NCBI GenBank assembly: GCA_003171335.1
Contig: PMYD01000052.1
Location: 1-33,083 of the forward strand
DNA length: 33,083 nucleotides
From: Phycisphaerales bacterium
GTDB lineage: Bacteria > Planctomycetota > Phycisphaerae > SM23-33 > FEN-1343
Reading direction: 5' to 3'
A program made the position numbers and the translations under genes. The notes beneath the pieces are model-generated. The model was given only the letters and a program-made list of their open reading frames with translations. It was not told the DNA's origin and did no database searches. Positions 22,375 through 31,570 of the stretch are shown piece after piece (positions within the stretch are counted from its first letter, which is position 1; the number at the start of each line of letters is the position of its first letter).

Positions 22375-25200
22375 ATGAAACTCCGCTCTGCTGCCGCCAC
22401 GTTGTTCTCGCTTGACCTGGAAACTCTTGAATGCCGCCAGCTCCTGAGCGCCGGCGACTTGACGTTCCTGCAGATGCTGAGCAATTCCACCTCCGGCGTT
22501 TCCGGTCTTACCGGCGCCGTCAACCTCACCGTCAGCCCCGATGGCCGCCAACTATACGTCGCCGCCCCCGGGAGCAACGCGGTCACGACATTCAATCGCG
22601 ATTCGGCCGGCCGCCTGACCTTCGCCCAGATGCAGGCCAACGGTACAAGCAGCATCGCCGGCCTGGGCGGCGCCGACACCGTGGCCGTCAGCCCCGACGG
22701 CAAGAACGTGTACGTCGGCGGCGCGACGGACAACGCCGTGGCCATCTTCACGCGCAACGCCGCCACCGGCGTGCTGACGTTTCAGCAGGACCTGGTCGAT
22801 AACCCCGGCACGCTGGACGGCCTGGCGGGCGTCAAGTGGCTGATGCTCAGCCCCGACGGCCAGAACCTGTACGCCGTGGGCAACAGCGACAACAGCCTGG
22901 CCGTTTTTACGCGCAATGCCAGCACGGGCCTGCTCACGTTTTCGCAGTCGCTCACCAACGGCGCCAACGGCGTCGACGGCTTGGCCACCCCGTATTCCGT
23001 CACCGTCAGCCCCGACGGCAAGACCGTCTACACCGCCGCCTATGGCGAGAACGGCGTGGGCGTGTTCAGCCGCGATGCAACCAGCGGCCAGCTTACGTTC
23101 CAGTCGGTCGTGAAGGAGGGCGACACGCAGGGCTCGACGACCGTCAACGATCTGACGCACACCACCATGGTGGCGGTCAGCCCCGACGGCAAGAGCGCGT
23201 ACGTCTCTTCGTACAACGATCACGCCGTGGTGCTCTTCACGCGCGACAGCAGCACCGGGGCCCTGACGTACCAGCACGCCTACGTCAACGGGGCCAACAA
23301 CATCACCTACATGACCAGCGTCTATGACGTCCTGGTCAGCCCGGACGGCGAGACCGTCTACGCCTCCAGCCAGCAGGATAGCGCGATCAACGTCTTCACC
23401 CGCAACACGACGGATGGCACCCTCACACTCCAGTCGGTCGTCGACAACGGCGTGAACAACGTTTCGGGCCTCTCCGGCGTGTTTGGCATGGCCATCAGCC
23501 CCAACGATGAGAGCCTGTACGCCACCGGGGCATTGACCAACAGCATCGTGGCGTTCGACCGGATAAGCCACGTGGATGTGCCGCTGGGCATGGGCGGCAA
23601 CCGCGCGCTGATCTTCCACGATGCCGACGGCACAGCCGTTGTCATCTCCATGGCCCGCGGCGCCGCCAGCGTTCGCGTGGTCGGACGCGACCTGATGGAA
23701 AAAACCACCAACGGCGTCGTGACCCTCACCGGCGGCGGCCTGAGCAATGCCCTGGCCGGCCTGACGGCGGACAAGATCACCCTGACCAGCACGACGCTGG
23801 CCAGCGGCCTGGTGATCGCCACTTCCGGCGGCGCGGCGGCCGGTACGACCCTGGGCAGCCTGACCGGCAGCCAGCCCATTGGCGCCATCATCGCGCCGGG
23901 CGCGAACCTGCTGGGCACGATGAAACTCAGCGGCACTGGCTACGCCCGCACCACCGTGCTGGGCGACATGGCTGCCAGCAGCGCCTTGGAGATGGATGGG
24001 GCCGGCACGGCCGCCGGCGTGGTCATCTCCGCCGGCACGATCGGCGCCAACGCCCAGATGACGCTTGCCTGCCCGCTGGCCCGACTGACCGCCGTGGACT
24101 GGACCAGCGGCCAGCTCAACGGCACGAGGGCCCAAACGATCCTGGTCACCGGCCGGCCGAAAATTGGCACCACCGCCGCCGTGACCGCCGATTTCGGGGC
24201 CGATATCTCGCTCACCGGCAAGGATGCCGCCGGCGTGGCGCTGTACCTGCTCGATGTCCCCGGCACGTTCAGCGGCAACCTGAGCGCCTCCAGCGGCGGC
24301 GGCACGCCCGTGTACGGCGCCGTCCGCACGATCCTCGCCGGCGCGTGGACGGAGGGCATCTTCCAGGCCTCCGACCTGTCGTCCCTGATTGTTCGCGGCC
24401 AGGTCGGCACGGTCACGCTGCACGCCAGCCACGCCATCACCAGCCTGTACGCCGCCGGCTGGACGGGCGGCCTGGTGGACGCGCCCACGCTGACCTCCCT
24501 GCGCATCCCCGGCCGGCTGGCCAGAGGCACAACCACGGCCGTGACCGGTGATTTTGGGGCCAATGTGACCAGCACCAGCGTGGCCAAGGCCGTCATCGCC
24601 GGCAAGATCACCGGCAACTGGACGGATCACTCGATCACGCTGCTCTGGGTAGGCGGCGACATGAGCGGGTCCACCATGTCGCTCGGCGCCGCCGCCGGCA
24701 CGGCCACGCCCGCGCTGCGGACATTGGTCGTGGGCGGCACGATCAGCAACAGCACCATCACCTCGACCACCAGCATCGGCACGGTCACCGCCGGCGGCAT
24801 GACCGGCTCGAAGCTGCTGGTCGGCGTCAACGGCACGAACCTGCCCACGCAGGCCAGCGACTTTGTGACCGCTCACCCCGGTTCGATCCAGAGCGTGCTC
24901 ATCCGCGGCCTGCGCAAACCCGACGGCACCTGGGCCTACAGCTATTCCAACTCCGACATCGCCGCCTGGAACCTCGGCCGCATCACGCTGTCCAACATTG
25001 ACACAAGCAGCGATACATCCACCGCGTTCGGCGTCGTCGGCCACAGCCTGACCAACTACGTGCGGCTGCAAAGCGGCCAGCTCTGGACCTCCAGCGGCGG
25101 CGCCGTCACCGGCCCCAGCAACGCCGCCGACGCCCCGCTGGTCGTCGAACACGCCGGCGACTTCAGCGTCAAGCTCGTGCCCGTGCCGGCGGCGGGATAA
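22375..25200 (+). CDS. LEPRxLL-type surface protein with seven-bladed propeller
   Basis: Protein of 941 aa. The N-terminus carries LETLECRQLLSAG (15-27), a variant of the planctomycete LEPRxLL motif found at the start of large exported proteins. Residues about 28-405 hold seven repeats of 52-57 residues, each with a (V/L/I)SPDG-x-x-(V/L)Y strand (starting near 53, 105, 158, 211, 268, 321 and 374) and an FxR(N/D) strand, as in the lactonase/YVTN type of beta-propeller. The last ~530 residues are rich in Gly, Thr, Ala and Ser, with repeated short beta-strand-like segments (for example TSLRIPGRLARGTTTAVTGD) and no family I can name. ATG 22375 has AGGAGA 12-13 bases upstream. It is probably exported and surface-exposed. 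It converges with the GH20 gene with only nine bases between the stops. Confidence 0.83.
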   Translation: MKLRSAAATLFSLDLETLECRQLLSAGDLTFLQMLSNSTSGVSGLTGAVNLTVSPDGRQLYVAAPGSNAVTTFNRDSAGRLTFAQMQANGTSSIAGLGGADTVAVSPDGKNVYVGGATDNAVAIFTRNAATGVLTFQQDLVDNPGTLDGLAGVKWLMLSPDGQNLYAVGNSDNSLAVFTRNASTGLLTFSQSLTNGANGVDGLATPYSVTVSPDGKTVYTAAYGENGVGVFSRDATSGQLTFQSVVKEGDTQGSTTVNDLTHTTMVAVSPDGKSAYVSSYNDHAVVLFTRDSSTGALTYQHAYVNGANNITYMTSVYDVLVSPDGETVYASSQQDSAINVFTRNTTDGTLTLQSVVDNGVNNVSGLSGVFGMAISPNDESLYATGALTNSIVAFDRISHVDVPLGMGGNRALIFHDADGTAVVISMARGAASVRVVGRDLMEKTTNGVVTLTGGGLSNALAGLTADKITLTSTTLASGLVIATSGGAAAGTTLGSLTGSQPIGAIIAPGANLLGTMKLSGTGYARTTVLGDMAASSALEMDGAGTAAGVVISAGTIGANAQMTLACPLARLTAVDWTSGQLNGTRAQTILVTGRPKIGTTAAVTADFGADISLTGKDAAGVALYLLDVPGTFSGNLSASSGGGTPVYGAVRTILAGAWTEGIFQASDLSSLIVRGQVGTVTLHASHAITSLYAAGWTGGLVDAPTLTSLRIPGRLARGTTTAVTGDFGANVTSTSVAKAVIAGKITGNWTDHSITLLWVGGDMSGSTMSLGAAAGTATPALRTLVVGGTISNSTITSTTSIGTVTAGGMTGSKLLVGVNGTNLPTQASDFVTAHPGSIQSVLIRGLRKPDGTWAYSYSNSDIAAWNLGRITLSNIDTSSDTSTAFGVVGHSLTNYVRLQSGQLWTSSGGAVTGPSNAADAPLVVEHAGDFSVKLVPVPAAG

Positions 25201-25209
25201 GGTGTAGCC

Positions 25210-27432
25210 TTATAGCGTTCCCACCGCCGCCAGGATGACCTGCCCGTTTTCATTCGCCTGCGCGCCGAGTTTCACCATCAGGCTCTCGATGGCCACCTTG
25301 GGCCGTGGGTTGACCCATTCCTGCGCGTACAGCGTGTGAGAGTCGCCCAGCGCCACGGGCACGCTGCGCCAGCAGTAACCGGTGCCGCCTGAGGGCCAGG
25401 TGCCCGCGATGGGGCCGATATCCAGGCCGTAGACGGCGGTGAATTTGCTCCGCTTGCCATCGGCGTATTTCACCTCGTATTCGACGATCTCGCCCGGCGG
25501 GATGTGGTAATGATCGTACGTCGGCGGGAAGCGAAGCTGCATGGTGGTGGCATGCAGCAGGGCCAGGCGCTCGGCTTTGCGGCCGATGGCGATGGGCCGC
25601 GAGCGCGGAGTGGCCGCATCGACGATCACGGCGCTGGCCAGGGCGGGCTTCTTGCCCGAATGGGTCAGCAACTCGAAGGGCCCTGCGCCCAGGACCGTGC
25701 GCACGTCAGCGGCGGCTATGATCTTCCCGGCCAGCTCCTTGGGCAGCCCCTGGGCCGCCGCGGAAAGATCCACCGGCTGCACTTTCGCATCCGCGTGGAC
25801 GAGTTGGCGATCGAGCGCCGCCGCACGATCGATGGCGGCGGTCATGCGCTGGGCCATGAGCGGGTTTAGGGCCTTCAGATCGGCATCCTGCCCGCGCCAC
25901 AGCGTGTGGGCCGTGGGGAAGAACGGGTAGAACACGCGATTGTGCCCGAATTCCCGGGCCGACATCTCGCACCAGCTCGACACCTCCGCCCCCAGCACCT
26001 TGCCGCGGCTGGCGCGCTCGGTCCAGTTCACGCAGCCGCCGGAGCCCCAATTGCCGTAGCAGATCTCAAAGCCGCGCTTGGCGAATTCCTTCTGGGCGAA
26101 CGGCGCCACTTCCCAGTACCAGTCCAGCAGGATGATGTCGCGCGGGATCATGTCGATGGCCTGCCAGGTGGGCGGCAGAATCCACCATTTCTTGTTGCCA
26201 GGGTCCTGCTCGCGCCGGCCCACGCCCGAAAAGTTGCGGAAGCGGATGAGCTTGTCGGGCCACATCAGCGTTTTCACGCCGCGGGCGGCGAGAAAATCGT
26301 GAATCTTCGTCACGTCGCCGGCGTACAGCTCGGCGCCGGATTTGTTCTTGCAGCGCGGGCACACTTTCACCGACAGCAGCTCGTCGTGCCCGATGTGCAT
26401 GATCCGCGGCCTAAAGACGTCGATGACTTCCTGCATGCAGTCGAACAGCAGCTCGTACGTCCGCGGATTTGACGGACAGTATGCATCCGGCCACGGGTCA
26501 TCGCTCTGCTCGGCGATCTCCGGATGCGCGCAGCACAGCCAGTAGCTATGGCTGAGCGACTGCACCTCGGGAATCACCTCGATGTGGCGCTCGCGGCACT
26601 GCTCCAGCAGCTTCTTTATCTGCGCCTGCGTGAGCCATTGGCCGCCGGCCAGCTCGGGGTGTGTGGAGTCTTTCCAGAAAACCCGCGACACCTGGAGCGC
26701 CACCGGCCCGGTCGACGACCACTTGAGGCCCGGCCTTCCGTAGTGCTGGTCGGACTTGCGGCTGGAGGGGAATTTCTCGGGCGTCTTGTTCCAGTCGTAG
26801 GTAAACGCCTCGTGGCTGAACTTGGCCCAGGCGCGGTTGATCTCGGGGTGCTTCTTGAACTCCATGCCGCCGCCGACCTCGAAGAACAAGGTGTTGAACT
26901 TTAGCTCGGCCATCATGTCGAGGAATCGCTCGAAGAAGCCCAGCTCAGCCTCGGGCGGCACAAATATGTGCGCCCCGCGAATGGGCATTTCCGGCCAGTC
27001 GCGGATGGTCGCGCCGGCCAAACTCACGCGGCTGCCCTCCACCTGCACCAACTGGGCCAGCGTCTGGCCGGACCAGTATGCCCCGGCGGCGTCGGCGGCG
27101 ATGATCGTCACCCTCTTAGCAGCCGCCGAGATGGTCAGCGCGTAGCCCTCGGCCTTCGTCACCGGCTTCAAACTCCGTGCGGCGGCGGAGCCGGCCGCCA
27201 CATCACATAGCGTGATGCTCGGCTGGCCGGTCTTGGCCGGGTCGGGCTTGGCGATGGGTTTGCCTGCCGCACGATTCAGCAGCTCGGCCAGCTTGGCCGC
27301 CTCGGCCGCCAGCCAGGGCGAATCGCCGCGCACGGCGATGCCCAGCGGCCGGGTGATGACAAGCGAACCGCCGCCAAACTGGATGCTGCGCGGCTGCGGC
27401 CATACGACCGGAGTAGACGAGGGGGACTTCAT
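25210..27432 (-). CDS. Glycoside hydrolase family 20 (beta-N-acetylhexosaminidase)
   Basis: Protein of 740 aa. Residues about 10-140 match the GH20 N-terminal non-catalytic domain (EGYALTISAAAKRVTIIAAD, GAYWSGQTLAQLV). The catalytic barrel follows (RDWPEMPIRGAHIF, EVIPEVQSLSHSYWL). The catalytic Asp350-Glu351 pair is in MHIGHDELLS, the family H-x-G-x-D-E motif. Soon after comes CPRCKNKSG, a C-x-x-C pair unusual at this point. The last ~150 residues are beta-rich and unassigned. It removes terminal N-acetylhexosamine residues from glycans, using substrate-assisted catalysis. No signal peptide is visible, so a cytoplasmic place or another export route is implied. ATG 27432 has AAGGAG nine or ten bases upstream. 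Confidence 0.88.
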   Translation of the reverse strand: MKSPSSTPVVWPQPRSIQFGGGSLVITRPLGIAVRGDSPWLAAEAAKLAELLNRAAGKPIAKPDPAKTGQPSITLCDVAAGSAAARSLKPVTKAEGYALTISAAAKRVTIIAADAAGAYWSGQTLAQLVQVEGSRVSLAGATIRDWPEMPIRGAHIFVPPEAELGFFERFLDMMAELKFNTLFFEVGGGMEFKKHPEINRAWAKFSHEAFTYDWNKTPEKFPSSRKSDQHYGRPGLKWSSTGPVALQVSRVFWKDSTHPELAGGQWLTQAQIKKLLEQCRERHIEVIPEVQSLSHSYWLCCAHPEIAEQSDDPWPDAYCPSNPRTYELLFDCMQEVIDVFRPRIMHIGHDELLSVKVCPRCKNKSGAELYAGDVTKIHDFLAARGVKTLMWPDKLIRFRNFSGVGRREQDPGNKKWWILPPTWQAIDMIPRDIILLDWYWEVAPFAQKEFAKRGFEICYGNWGSGGCVNWTERASRGKVLGAEVSSWCEMSAREFGHNRVFYPFFPTAHTLWRGQDADLKALNPLMAQRMTAAIDRAAALDRQLVHADAKVQPVDLSAAAQGLPKELAGKIIAAADVRTVLGAGPFELLTHSGKKPALASAVIVDAATPRSRPIAIGRKAERLALLHATTMQLRFPPTYDHYHIPPGEIVEYEVKYADGKRSKFTAVYGLDIGPIAGTWPSGGTGYCWRSVPVALGDSHTLYAQEWVNPRPKVAIESLMVKLGAQANENGQVILAAVGTL

Positions 27433-27591
27433 TCGCACGTTCTCCTTACCTGCAAGCTGACCTGATGTTCGGACATACCCATCACCCGATGCCGCCTAAA
27501 AACACCCGCCAAACCCATAGGCCAGCCGCCCATGCTACGATTTTCCCGCGATTAATCCACCCCGCGGGCTGGCCACGACGGGTTTTGCGGC

Positions 27592-27756
27592 CAACTGCGG
27601 AATTTCCGCAGTTCCATTATCCGTTACGGCCCCCTGACCGGCCAGGCCGCGGATCAACTGCGGAATTTCCGCAGTTCCATCATCCGTTACGGCCTCCCTG
27701 GCCGCTGGGCGGTGGATCAACTGAGGAATTTCCGCAGTTCCATTATCCGTTACGCC
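27592..27756. repeat. Three tandem 63-bp repeats, each with a palindrome
   Basis: Units start at 27592, 27655 and 27718, an exact 63-bp period. Each opens with aactgcggaa-t-ttccgcagtt (10-bp arms around one base), then ccattatccgttacg, then a variable G/C-rich part (units 1 and 2 only). Unit 3 has one arm mismatch and stops after the common part. Confidence 0.9.
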
Positions 27757-28142
27757 CATTCTGTGATGTTCCATAACTTATTTACATATAGTATGTTACG
27801 TGTCTAATAAATCTTGACCTCTTGCGGCATTACCAGCCTCGTTGCCTGTCAACCACGCCAAACATGGCAATCTACATCCAAACTTGCCAGATTCGGCAGT
27901 GTTGGAGATCGTACGGTAGCTAGGTTCTGTGCATTCTCCAGGGATAGCTTAACCTGAAATGCAGATTCTGTAAAGGCAGAAAATGCCGGAGCGATATCCA
28001 AACCTCTGTAACAAGTTGCAGTCGCTCTGGCCCGTCAATCATTGGACCACGGCTGGGCCGTGGCACGAATCGCCCGGGTCTGGAGGTGGCACCTATGCAC
28101 AGTTTTGGCCTGTACCCGGCGCGTCCAAGGCGGGAATGGCCC

Positions 28143-28170
28143 TAGACAAAAATGGCGATTGCCGTAAAAT
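28143..28170 (+). promoter_or_regulatory. Possible promoter of the dockerin gene
   Basis: TAGACA (28143-28148), a 16-bp spacer and TAAAAT (28165-28170) lie about 120 bp before the start codon. Supported by sequence match only. Confidence 0.3.
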
Positions 28171-28290
28171 AGGTGCAGTGGGAAGATTCTCGCCGTTGTC
28201 GGAGGCCGGTTGGAGGAGCGGGCATTCCGAAGTGCCGTTTACTAACACACCTTGTTTCGTAGGCGCCAGGCGCGCCCTGGAGGTCCTCGC

Positions 28291-31200
28291 ATGTGTCAGT
28301 CCTCGTCCAGATCCCGGTTGTATATTCTTTGTGGCATTGTTGCGGTTCTGTACACGTTGGCCAGCCCGCAGGCCGGCGCGACGGAATGGTACGTCGGACC
28401 CGCCGGCGGGAGCGGGGCCGGCACGCAGGCGCAGCCGTGGTCGCTGGATTATGCCCTGTCCGACACCAGCAACTCGCGCGTCCGGCCGGGCGACACGATC
28501 TGGGTCATGGCCGGCGACTATTATCCCGTGGCCGCGAACGACCCGCGCTTCCAGGTGAACCGCCAGGGCACGCAGGCCGCACCCATCCTGGTTCGCAATT
28601 ACCAGAAAGACCGCGCCACGGTGCACGCCTATTTCGACTGCGGCTTCAACAACAACATCGGCTTCATCACCAAGTGGATCACCTTCTGGGGCCTGGAGGT
28701 GCAGGCAAGGCTGCTGAGTAATCCGCTCTCCACGGGCAAGGCCTTCGAGGTGGGCAACTCCGGCTACCCGGCCCAGAACTCCCCGGGTGTCAAGATCATC
28801 AACTGCATTCTGCACGACTGCGGCAGCGGCGCCACCGGCGACTGGGGCTCCGCCAGCGACCATGAGACCAACGGCAATCTCATGTATTACTGCGGCTACG
28901 ACGGCACCGACCGCGGCCACGGCCACGGCCTGTACGTCCAGAGCAAAGGACCCCAGGGCCACGGGCAGTTGCACAAGGACAACATCGTCTTTCGCAATTT
29001 TGACAATGGCACGCAATTGTACGGCACCGACAACGCTTTTCGCGACTGGGTGACGTACGACGGCGACGTCTTCTTCAACAATGGCGAGATTTCGCACGTT
29101 TCCGGCATGGTCACGGCCATGTGGCTGGCCGGCGGCCAGTGGGCCCAGAGCCCCCAGGCGCTGAACATCAACAGCTACACCTCCAGCACCGCCGTGGGCG
29201 GGTACTTCTGGCTGGACCAGAGCTACAACGCCGTGATCAGCAATGGCTATTTTGTCACCAGTTCAGCGCACACCTTCAACGTCAGTGCTAACAACACTGG
29301 CCTGGTGATGACCAACAACACCATCGTGGGCTACACGACGGGCTTTGCCATCAACCAGTACGGCACCGGCAATGTGTACATTCCCGGCCGGCCGGCTTCC
29401 GGAAAACGCATCGTGGTGCGGCCCAACGACTACGAGCCGGGGCGGGCGAACATCATTGTTTTCAACTGGGACCACAGCCCCACGGTCTCGGTCGACATCT
29501 CCCCCGCCAAGTTGGCCAACGGCGCGGCGTACGAGGTCCGCGATGTGCAGAACTGGTACGCCGGCGCGGTGGTGTCCGGCACGTACAACGGCTCACCCAT
29601 TACGCTTCCGATGACCGGGCTGACGGTGGCCGCCCCCATCGCCCTGCCGGCCAGCTATGTGACGCCGCCGCACACGGCGCCGCAGTTTGCGTGTTTCGTG
29701 CTGCTGCCGCAGGCATCGGACATCAACCGCGCGCCGGTGGTCAGTGCCGGCAGCGACCAGTCGATCCAGTTGCCCACCAGTCAGGCGACCCTCACCGGCA
29801 CCGTGAGCGATGATGGCCTGCCCGCCAATGCGGCCGTCACGTGGACCTGGAGCCAGGTTTCCGGACCCGCGGCCGCGATCGCCAGTCCCTCGGCCTTGAG
29901 CACCTCCATCACGATGACTGGCGGCGCGGGCACCTATGTATTCCGCCTCACCGCCAGCGATACGGCCTTGAGCAACTACTCCGACTGCCATGTCACGCTG
30001 GTCGGCAACCATGCGCCCGTGGTGAACGCCGGGGCTGACCAGTACGTTTACCTGCCGGCCACGACGGCCAGCCTGGCCGGCACCATCAGCGATGATGGTC
30101 TGCCCGCCGGCGCCGCCGTCACGCACACCTGGAGCCAGGTTTCCGGGCCTGCGGCGACGGTGGCCGATCCGTCGGCCCTGACCACCTCCATCACGCTTTC
30201 AGGCGGCCTGGGGACGTACGTGTTTCGCCTCACGGCCAACGACACCGCGCTGACCGGATCCGACGATGTCTCCATCTTCCTCCAGGCCCCCGGCACGCTG
30301 CCCAATCCGGTCCTCCATCTGCCCTTCGACGATGGCGCCGGCTCGACGGCGGTGGACACCTCCGGCGGCGGACACAACGGCACGCTGCATGGCTCGCCGC
30401 TGCCGCTCTGGACCGCCGGCCAACTGAACGGCGCCATTCAGTTTGACGGCGTGCAGAATTATGTGCAGGTTCCGGCCTTCGCCCTGAATTCCGACTTCTC
30501 CCTGGCCTTCTGGTTCAATCCGGGGTCCAGTCTCGACGCCAACCACGGCGGCTACCACTATCTTTTCAGTAACGGAACCATCGGCGCCCAGAACAGCATC
30601 ACGGTGTGGTTCACGGCCGCATCGGAGCCGGGCACCGGGGCGGATCTGCGCACCTTCGCCGCTGATTCGGCCGCCGCTAATCTGAACACCAACGCGCCCT
30701 CCGCCGGCGGCGACACCCTGGACGTGATGGACAGCACGGTGGTCGCCGGCGCTGCCACCTATCGCTGGAACGACGGCAAGTGGCATCATTACTGCCTGAC
30801 CTTCTCCTCCACGGCCGGCCGGACCGTCTACGTCGACGGCAACGCCCTGATCAGCGACACCAAGGACGTCGGCCATCCCTTGGTCCCGCAGACCGACTTC
30901 TACATCGGCTCGCGCAGCGACCTCAACATCGCTCGCTTCTGGCAGGGCGGCGTGGATGAGCTGCGCATCTATGGTGCGGCGTTGAGCGGTTCTCAGGTGC
31001 GGCTGCTGTTCCAGCCGCCCTCCAATGCGGCGCCGCTGGCCAATGCCGGGCCTGCCCAGACGATCAGCCAGGCCGCCGCCTGCACGCTGACCGGGTCAAT
31101 CAGCGATGATGGCCTGCCGACGCCGGCTTTCTGTACGGCCGCCTGGACGATGGTTTCCGGCCCGGGAATCGTCACCTTTGCCAACCCCGCGGCGGCGGCC

Positions 31201-31476
31201 ACCACGGCCAGCTTCTCCACCATCGGCACGTACATGCTGCGGCTGACCGCGTCGGACACGGCCTTGACCGGCAGCAGCGACGTGGCGGTGACCGTGCTTA
31301 CCCCGGGTGATTTTAACGGGGACGGCAAAGTGGACGGCGTCGACTTCCTGGCCTGGCAGACCCACTACCCCACCCTCGCCGGCGCCACCTTGGACATGGG
31401 CGACGCCAACGGCGACGGCAGGGTTAACGGGCAGGACTTCCTGCTCTGGCAGGTCAACTACAAGCCGACGCCGTAG
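28291..31476 (+). CDS. Secreted beta-helix / PKD / LamG / dockerin protein
   Basis: Exported protein of 1061 aa. A signal peptide (about 1-31, LYILCGIVAVLYTLASPQAGA) is followed by TEWYVGPAGGSGAGTQAQPW, the usual opening of a right-handed beta-helix protein (about 32-470, with repeated N-rich turns). Then come two PKD-like domains (from about 479 and 572: APVV-x-AG-x-DQ, SDDGLP, WSQVSGP), a LamG/concanavalin-like domain (about 669-895: GQLNGAIQFDGVQNYVQVP, KWHHYCLTF, VDELRIYG), a third PKD-like domain (about 911-1000) and a dockerin-type end with two calcium-loop repeats, GDFNGDGKVDGVDFLAWQ (1005) and GDANGDGRVNGQDFLLWQ (1036). Likely a polysaccharide-binding or -cleaving surface protein. The catalytic residues of a lyase cannot be identified. 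ATG 28291 has GGAGGT six bases upstream. Confidence 0.87.
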   Translation: MCQSSSRSRLYILCGIVAVLYTLASPQAGATEWYVGPAGGSGAGTQAQPWSLDYALSDTSNSRVRPGDTIWVMAGDYYPVAANDPRFQVNRQGTQAAPILVRNYQKDRATVHAYFDCGFNNNIGFITKWITFWGLEVQARLLSNPLSTGKAFEVGNSGYPAQNSPGVKIINCILHDCGSGATGDWGSASDHETNGNLMYYCGYDGTDRGHGHGLYVQSKGPQGHGQLHKDNIVFRNFDNGTQLYGTDNAFRDWVTYDGDVFFNNGEISHVSGMVTAMWLAGGQWAQSPQALNINSYTSSTAVGGYFWLDQSYNAVISNGYFVTSSAHTFNVSANNTGLVMTNNTIVGYTTGFAINQYGTGNVYIPGRPASGKRIVVRPNDYEPGRANIIVFNWDHSPTVSVDISPAKLANGAAYEVRDVQNWYAGAVVSGTYNGSPITLPMTGLTVAAPIALPASYVTPPHTAPQFACFVLLPQASDINRAPVVSAGSDQSIQLPTSQATLTGTVSDDGLPANAAVTWTWSQVSGPAAAIASPSALSTSITMTGGAGTYVFRLTASDTALSNYSDCHVTLVGNHAPVVNAGADQYVYLPATTASLAGTISDDGLPAGAAVTHTWSQVSGPAATVADPSALTTSITLSGGLGTYVFRLTANDTALTGSDDVSIFLQAPGTLPNPVLHLPFDDGAGSTAVDTSGGGHNGTLHGSPLPLWTAGQLNGAIQFDGVQNYVQVPAFALNSDFSLAFWFNPGSSLDANHGGYHYLFSNGTIGAQNSITVWFTAASEPGTGADLRTFAADSAAANLNTNAPSAGGDTLDVMDSTVVAGAATYRWNDGKWHHYCLTFSSTAGRTVYVDGNALISDTKDVGHPLVPQTDFYIGSRSDLNIARFWQGGVDELRIYGAALSGSQVRLLFQPPSNAAPLANAGPAQTISQAAACTLTGSISDDGLPTPAFCTAAWTMVSGPGIVTFANPAAAATTASFSTIGTYMLRLTASDTALTGSSDVAVTVLTPGDFNGDGKVDGVDFLAWQTHYPTLAGATLDMGDANGDGRVNGQDFLLWQVNYKPTP

Positions 31477-31503
31477 CGCCCCGGCCGGCCGCGAGCACGA
31501 AAA

Positions 31504-31550
31504 GGCCGATGCGGCGGGGAATTTCTGGCCCGCCGCATCGGCCGTTCTTT
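31504..31550. terminator. Strong bidirectional terminator
   Basis: A perfect 15-bp stem, ggccgatgcggcggg (31504-31518) and cccgccgcatcggcc (31529-31543), with a 10-nt loop, followed by gttctttt on the plus strand and preceded by aaaa (T-run on the minus strand). It lies between convergent genes and should end both transcripts. Confidence 0.88.
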
Positions 31551-31570
31551 TGTGACATTTCCGGCTCGGG

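Larger units (their letters stand above)
27433..28290. other. Long intergenic region between divergent genes
   Basis: No gene is supported here. It contains the 63-bp tandem repeat (27592-27756), then an A/T-rich stretch (27770-27830) with acatatagtatgt, an imperfect palindrome gccagattcggc (27885-27896), and the hairpin ccacggctgggccgtgg (28048-28064). The promoters of both the GH20 gene and the dockerin gene should lie in it. Confidence 0.6.

Noticed and set aside
22552-25152. 866-codon minus-strand open frame opposite the LEPRxLL propeller gene
   Set aside because: Low-complexity Gly/Ala/Val shadow frame. The plus strand shows regular propeller repeats and a proper start.
27592-27756. CRISPR array
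   Set aside because: Only three units, 63-bp period, the 'spacers' in units 1 and 2 are similar to each other, and no cas genes are nearby.
27983-28558. 191-codon plus-strand open frame before the dockerin gene
   Set aside because: Its 3' half overlaps the signal-peptide gene in another frame, it has no recognisable motif and no ribosome site.
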